Shown one piece after another: positions 62,165-64,000 of a DNA stretch of 64,000 nt. The notes beneath the pieces are model-generated. The model searched no databases. It saw only the letters and a program-made list of their open reading frames with translations, and had not been told where the DNA came from. The translations under genes and the position numbers were made by a program. The stretch comes from Maridesulfovibrio sp. Its GTDB lineage: Bacteria; Desulfobacterota; Desulfovibrionia; Desulfovibrionales; Desulfovibrionaceae. Numbering within the stretch: the stretch's first letter is position 1; each line of letters begins with the position of its first letter. The stretch lies in assembly GCF_963667685.1 (NCBI RefSeq), contig NZ_OY763931.1:248001-312000 (forward strand), in the 5' to 3' direction.

Positions 62165-62896
62165 CTATAAAATCTGACTTAAAAAGGCCTTAGTCCGTTC
62201 AGATTCCGGGCAGGTAAAGAAATGTTCAGGATCGCCTTTTTCTATGATCATGCCCTGGTCCATGAAGAGGACTTCGTCGGCAACTTCCCGGGCAAATCCC
62301 ATTTCGTGGGTTACGACGACCATGGTCATGCCCTCTTTGGCTACTCTTTTCATTACTTCGAGAACTTCACCCACCATTTCGGGGTCAAGCGCAGAGGTCG
62401 GCTCATCAAAAAGCAGAACCTTGGGGCCCATCGCCAGTGAGCGGGCTATCGCGACACGCTGCTGCTGGCCGCCTGAGAGCTGGGTCGGATATACCCCGGC
62501 CTTGTCATGGATGCCTACTTTTTTTAGCAGTTCCATGGCAATCTCACCTGCTTCTTTTTTTGATCTTTTCCTAACCACAGTCTGGGCGATGGTCAGGTTT
62601 TCCAGCACTGTCTTGTGCGGGAAAAGGTTAAACGACTGAAATACCATACCTACTTCTTCACGGATTTTGTTGATATTTGTCTTTGGAGATAGAATATCAA
62701 CTTCATCGATGTAGATATGGCCGGAATCAGCGTATTCGAGTCTGTTCAGGCAGCGCAGGAAAGTTGATTTGCCGGACCCGGAAGGTCCGATGACAACAAC
62801 TACCTGCCCCTTGTTCACTGTATGTGACACGTTGGAAAGGGCCTGAACTTCGTGGGGAACGTAAAAAGTTTTATATATATTTTGTACTTCGATCAT
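62165..62896 (-). CDS. glnQ: polar amino-acid ABC transporter ATP-binding protein
   Basis: 243 aa. [18 protein letters not shown] (Walker A), [16 protein letters not shown] (signature), [15 protein letters not shown] (Walker B) and [12 protein letters not shown] (H-loop) identify the HisP/GlnQ class. Overlaps the permease stop by 1 bp. The paired periplasmic protein should be beyond the right edge. Substrate probably glutamine, arginine or another polar amino acid. Confidence 0.94.
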   Translation of the reverse strand: MIEVQNIYKTFYVPHEVQALSNVSHTVNKGQVVVVIGPSGSGKSTFLRCLNRLEYADSGHIYIDEVDILSPKTNINKIREEVGMVFQSFNLFPHKTVLENLTIAQTVVRKRSKKEAGEIAMELLKKVGIHDKAGVYPTQLSGGQQQRVAIARSLAMGPKVLLFDEPTSALDPEMVGEVLEVMKRVAKEGMTMVVVTHEMGFAREVADEVLFMDQGMIIEKGDPEHFFTCPESERTKAFLSQIL

Positions 62897-63909
62897 TATC
62901 TCTGCACCATTTTCTTTTCAAGATACTGGACAAACATAGAGAAAGCAAAGGTCAGCAGCAGGTAGAGCAGGGCACAAAGAAACCACAGCTCAAAAGGTTG
63001 AAGGCTGGTGGAAACAGCTTCCCTTGTTCCTTTAGTCAGTTCTCTAATGGCAATAACTCCAAGCAGAGAGGAGTCCTTGATCATGCTGATAAACTGTCCT
63101 GCAAGCGGAGGAAGAATTCTTCTGAACGCCTGCGGCAGGATGATATGTTTCATTGCATAATATTTAGACATCCCCAAAGAGCGGGCAGCTTCCATCTGGC
63201 CACGGGCCACTGATTGGATTCCAGCCCGGACGATTTCAGCAACATATGCTCCGGCAAAAATAGCAAGAGATGCTATACCGAACCAGAGCGGCGGTATCTG
63301 GGGAATATCATATTTAGCGAGCATATTGTTTACCAGTGTTCCCAGTACAAAGTACCAGATAAACATCTGCACAAGCAGCGGTGTGCCGCGAATAAGCTCA
63401 ATATATGTAATGGCGGAGAGTTTCAGGGCCGGGTTTTGGGAAATACGGGCCAGTCCGGTGAAAAGTCCAAGCAGGATACCGAAAACAATGGCTATGGCGC
63501 TGACCTTGAGGGTTACAAATAAACCGTCAAGGATAACACCCGGTTTCCACTCTTTTTCCACGCCGATGGCGTCTCCCACGAACACTGAATCATCTTCATA
63601 CACGCGCAATCCGGACACCGGAACTTCATACTGCACTGATTCATGGTTTTCACCTTTCACGGTCACAATAGCGTTGTCGCCCTGTTTTTTGATAGAGGTG
63701 ACGTTACCTTCAATCGCAGAATTGATGCTGATTTCATCCTGGTAGTAGAAGTAGTTCGGAATACGCTCCCAACGCCAGACGTAGTCAACCTGCTGTGTAG
63801 CCCAGTAAAGTCCGAATATGGTGGCAAACAGGCCGATGAAAAAAACAGTCTTCCAGAAAATTACGTAGTTCCGGCCTTTGCCGGGAGCTCTCATTGATGT
63901 TCCACTCAT
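62896..63909 (-). CDS. polar amino-acid ABC transporter permease with an extra periplasmic domain
   Basis: 337 aa, about 100 longer than usual HisM/GlnP permeases. The first span (about residues 18-38) is followed by a roughly 85-residue soluble insert (about 41-123, [18 protein letters not shown]...), then the normal membrane core from [32 protein letters not shown] and the EAA loop [21 protein letters not shown] are conserved. The insert is beta-rich by appearance. The ATP-binding gene follows with a 1-bp overlap. Confidence 0.92.
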   Translation of the reverse strand: MSGTSMRAPGKGRNYVIFWKTVFFIGLFATIFGLYWATQQVDYVWRWERIPNYFYYQDEISINSAIEGNVTSIKKQGDNAIVTVKGENHESVQYEVPVSGLRVYEDDSVFVGDAIGVEKEWKPGVILDGLFVTLKVSAIAIVFGILLGLFTGLARISQNPALKLSAITYIELIRGTPLLVQMFIWYFVLGTLVNNMLAKYDIPQIPPLWFGIASLAIFAGAYVAEIVRAGIQSVARGQMEAARSLGMSKYYAMKHIILPQAFRRILPPLAGQFISMIKDSSLLGVIAIRELTKGTREAVSTSLQPFELWFLCALLYLLLTFAFSMFVQYLEKKMVQR

Positions 63910-64000
63910 AATTGATCAAGCCGATTTTTTAAAATTTAAGTTCTTACAAACAAAAACAGATTGTTGATAAAGGATCGGCCAATTGGCGCTTGGAACCGAT

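Noticed and set aside
1..64000. tRNA, rRNA, CRISPR array, insertion sequence or prophage
   Set aside because: No cloverleaf, repeat-spacer array, transposase or phage gene could be recognised; the only repeats are the short dispersed elements.

Overview
The window reads as ordinary chromosome of a marine-type, anaerobic, Gram-negative Desulfovibrionaceae bacterium (Desulfovibrio/Maridesulfovibrio-like). The grounds are moderate GC content, a PxxKW cysteine-rich protein, a tungsten-type aldehyde:ferredoxin oxidoreductase, an archaeal-style split glutamate synthase with ferredoxin subunits, many c-di-GMP proteins, a flagellar FlhG-like ATPase, and the expanded rpsU-yqeY-mutS2-dnaG-rpoD cluster. 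I see no rRNA, tRNA, CRISPR array, insertion sequence or prophage. The genus assignment is inference.

Layout. 1-9034 (- strand): a housekeeping run of M20 peptidase, mnmG, a membrane PilZ protein, corC-lnt, prfB (with an intact programmed +1 frameshift), a GGDEF diguanylate cyclase and the start of a FlhG/MinD ATPase. 9296-15192 (- strand): PxxKW protein, MTA/SAH deaminase, MTA phosphorylase and apt, plus a purine permease; these form a purine/methylthioadenosine salvage group. Inside it sit two tandem paralogous coiled-coil genes of unknown function, each behind a sigma-28-like promoter. 15338-24866 (+ strand): rsmA, HU, a 58-aa membrane protein, the macromolecular-synthesis cluster and cbiB. 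24929-37813 (- strand): a flavoprotein, ndk-proC behind a TrpXYZ-type ABC transporter, a cell-envelope block (endonuclease III-like, EnvC-like, CtpA, divergent polysaccharide deacetylase), prmA, and argD-dut. 38020-49875 (+ strand): glucan phosphorylase, a secreted nuclease, the five-gene glutamate synthase cluster, and yajC-secD-secF. 49937-64000: a membrane protein, aldehyde:ferredoxin oxidoreductase, a stress protein, a membrane polyferredoxin, rfbB-rfbD, trmL, ridA, a gate-domain membrane protein, a STAS / response-regulator-kinase / PilZ signalling group, and a polar amino-acid ABC transporter at the right edge.

The least explained structure is a family of about 80-105 bp dispersed intergenic repeats (six copies at 11091, 28856, 29013, 34741, 41342 and 44722). 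They usually begin with GCGAAGC, carry a long hairpin and end in GCCGCCGGAGGC. In two cases, both in the glutamate synthase cluster, the repeat's terminal GGAGG appears to be the Shine-Dalgarno of the next gene. The other main lead is the tandem sigma-28-linked coiled-coil pair. Everything else looks like conserved core genome. Residue numbers are counted by hand and may be off by a few.
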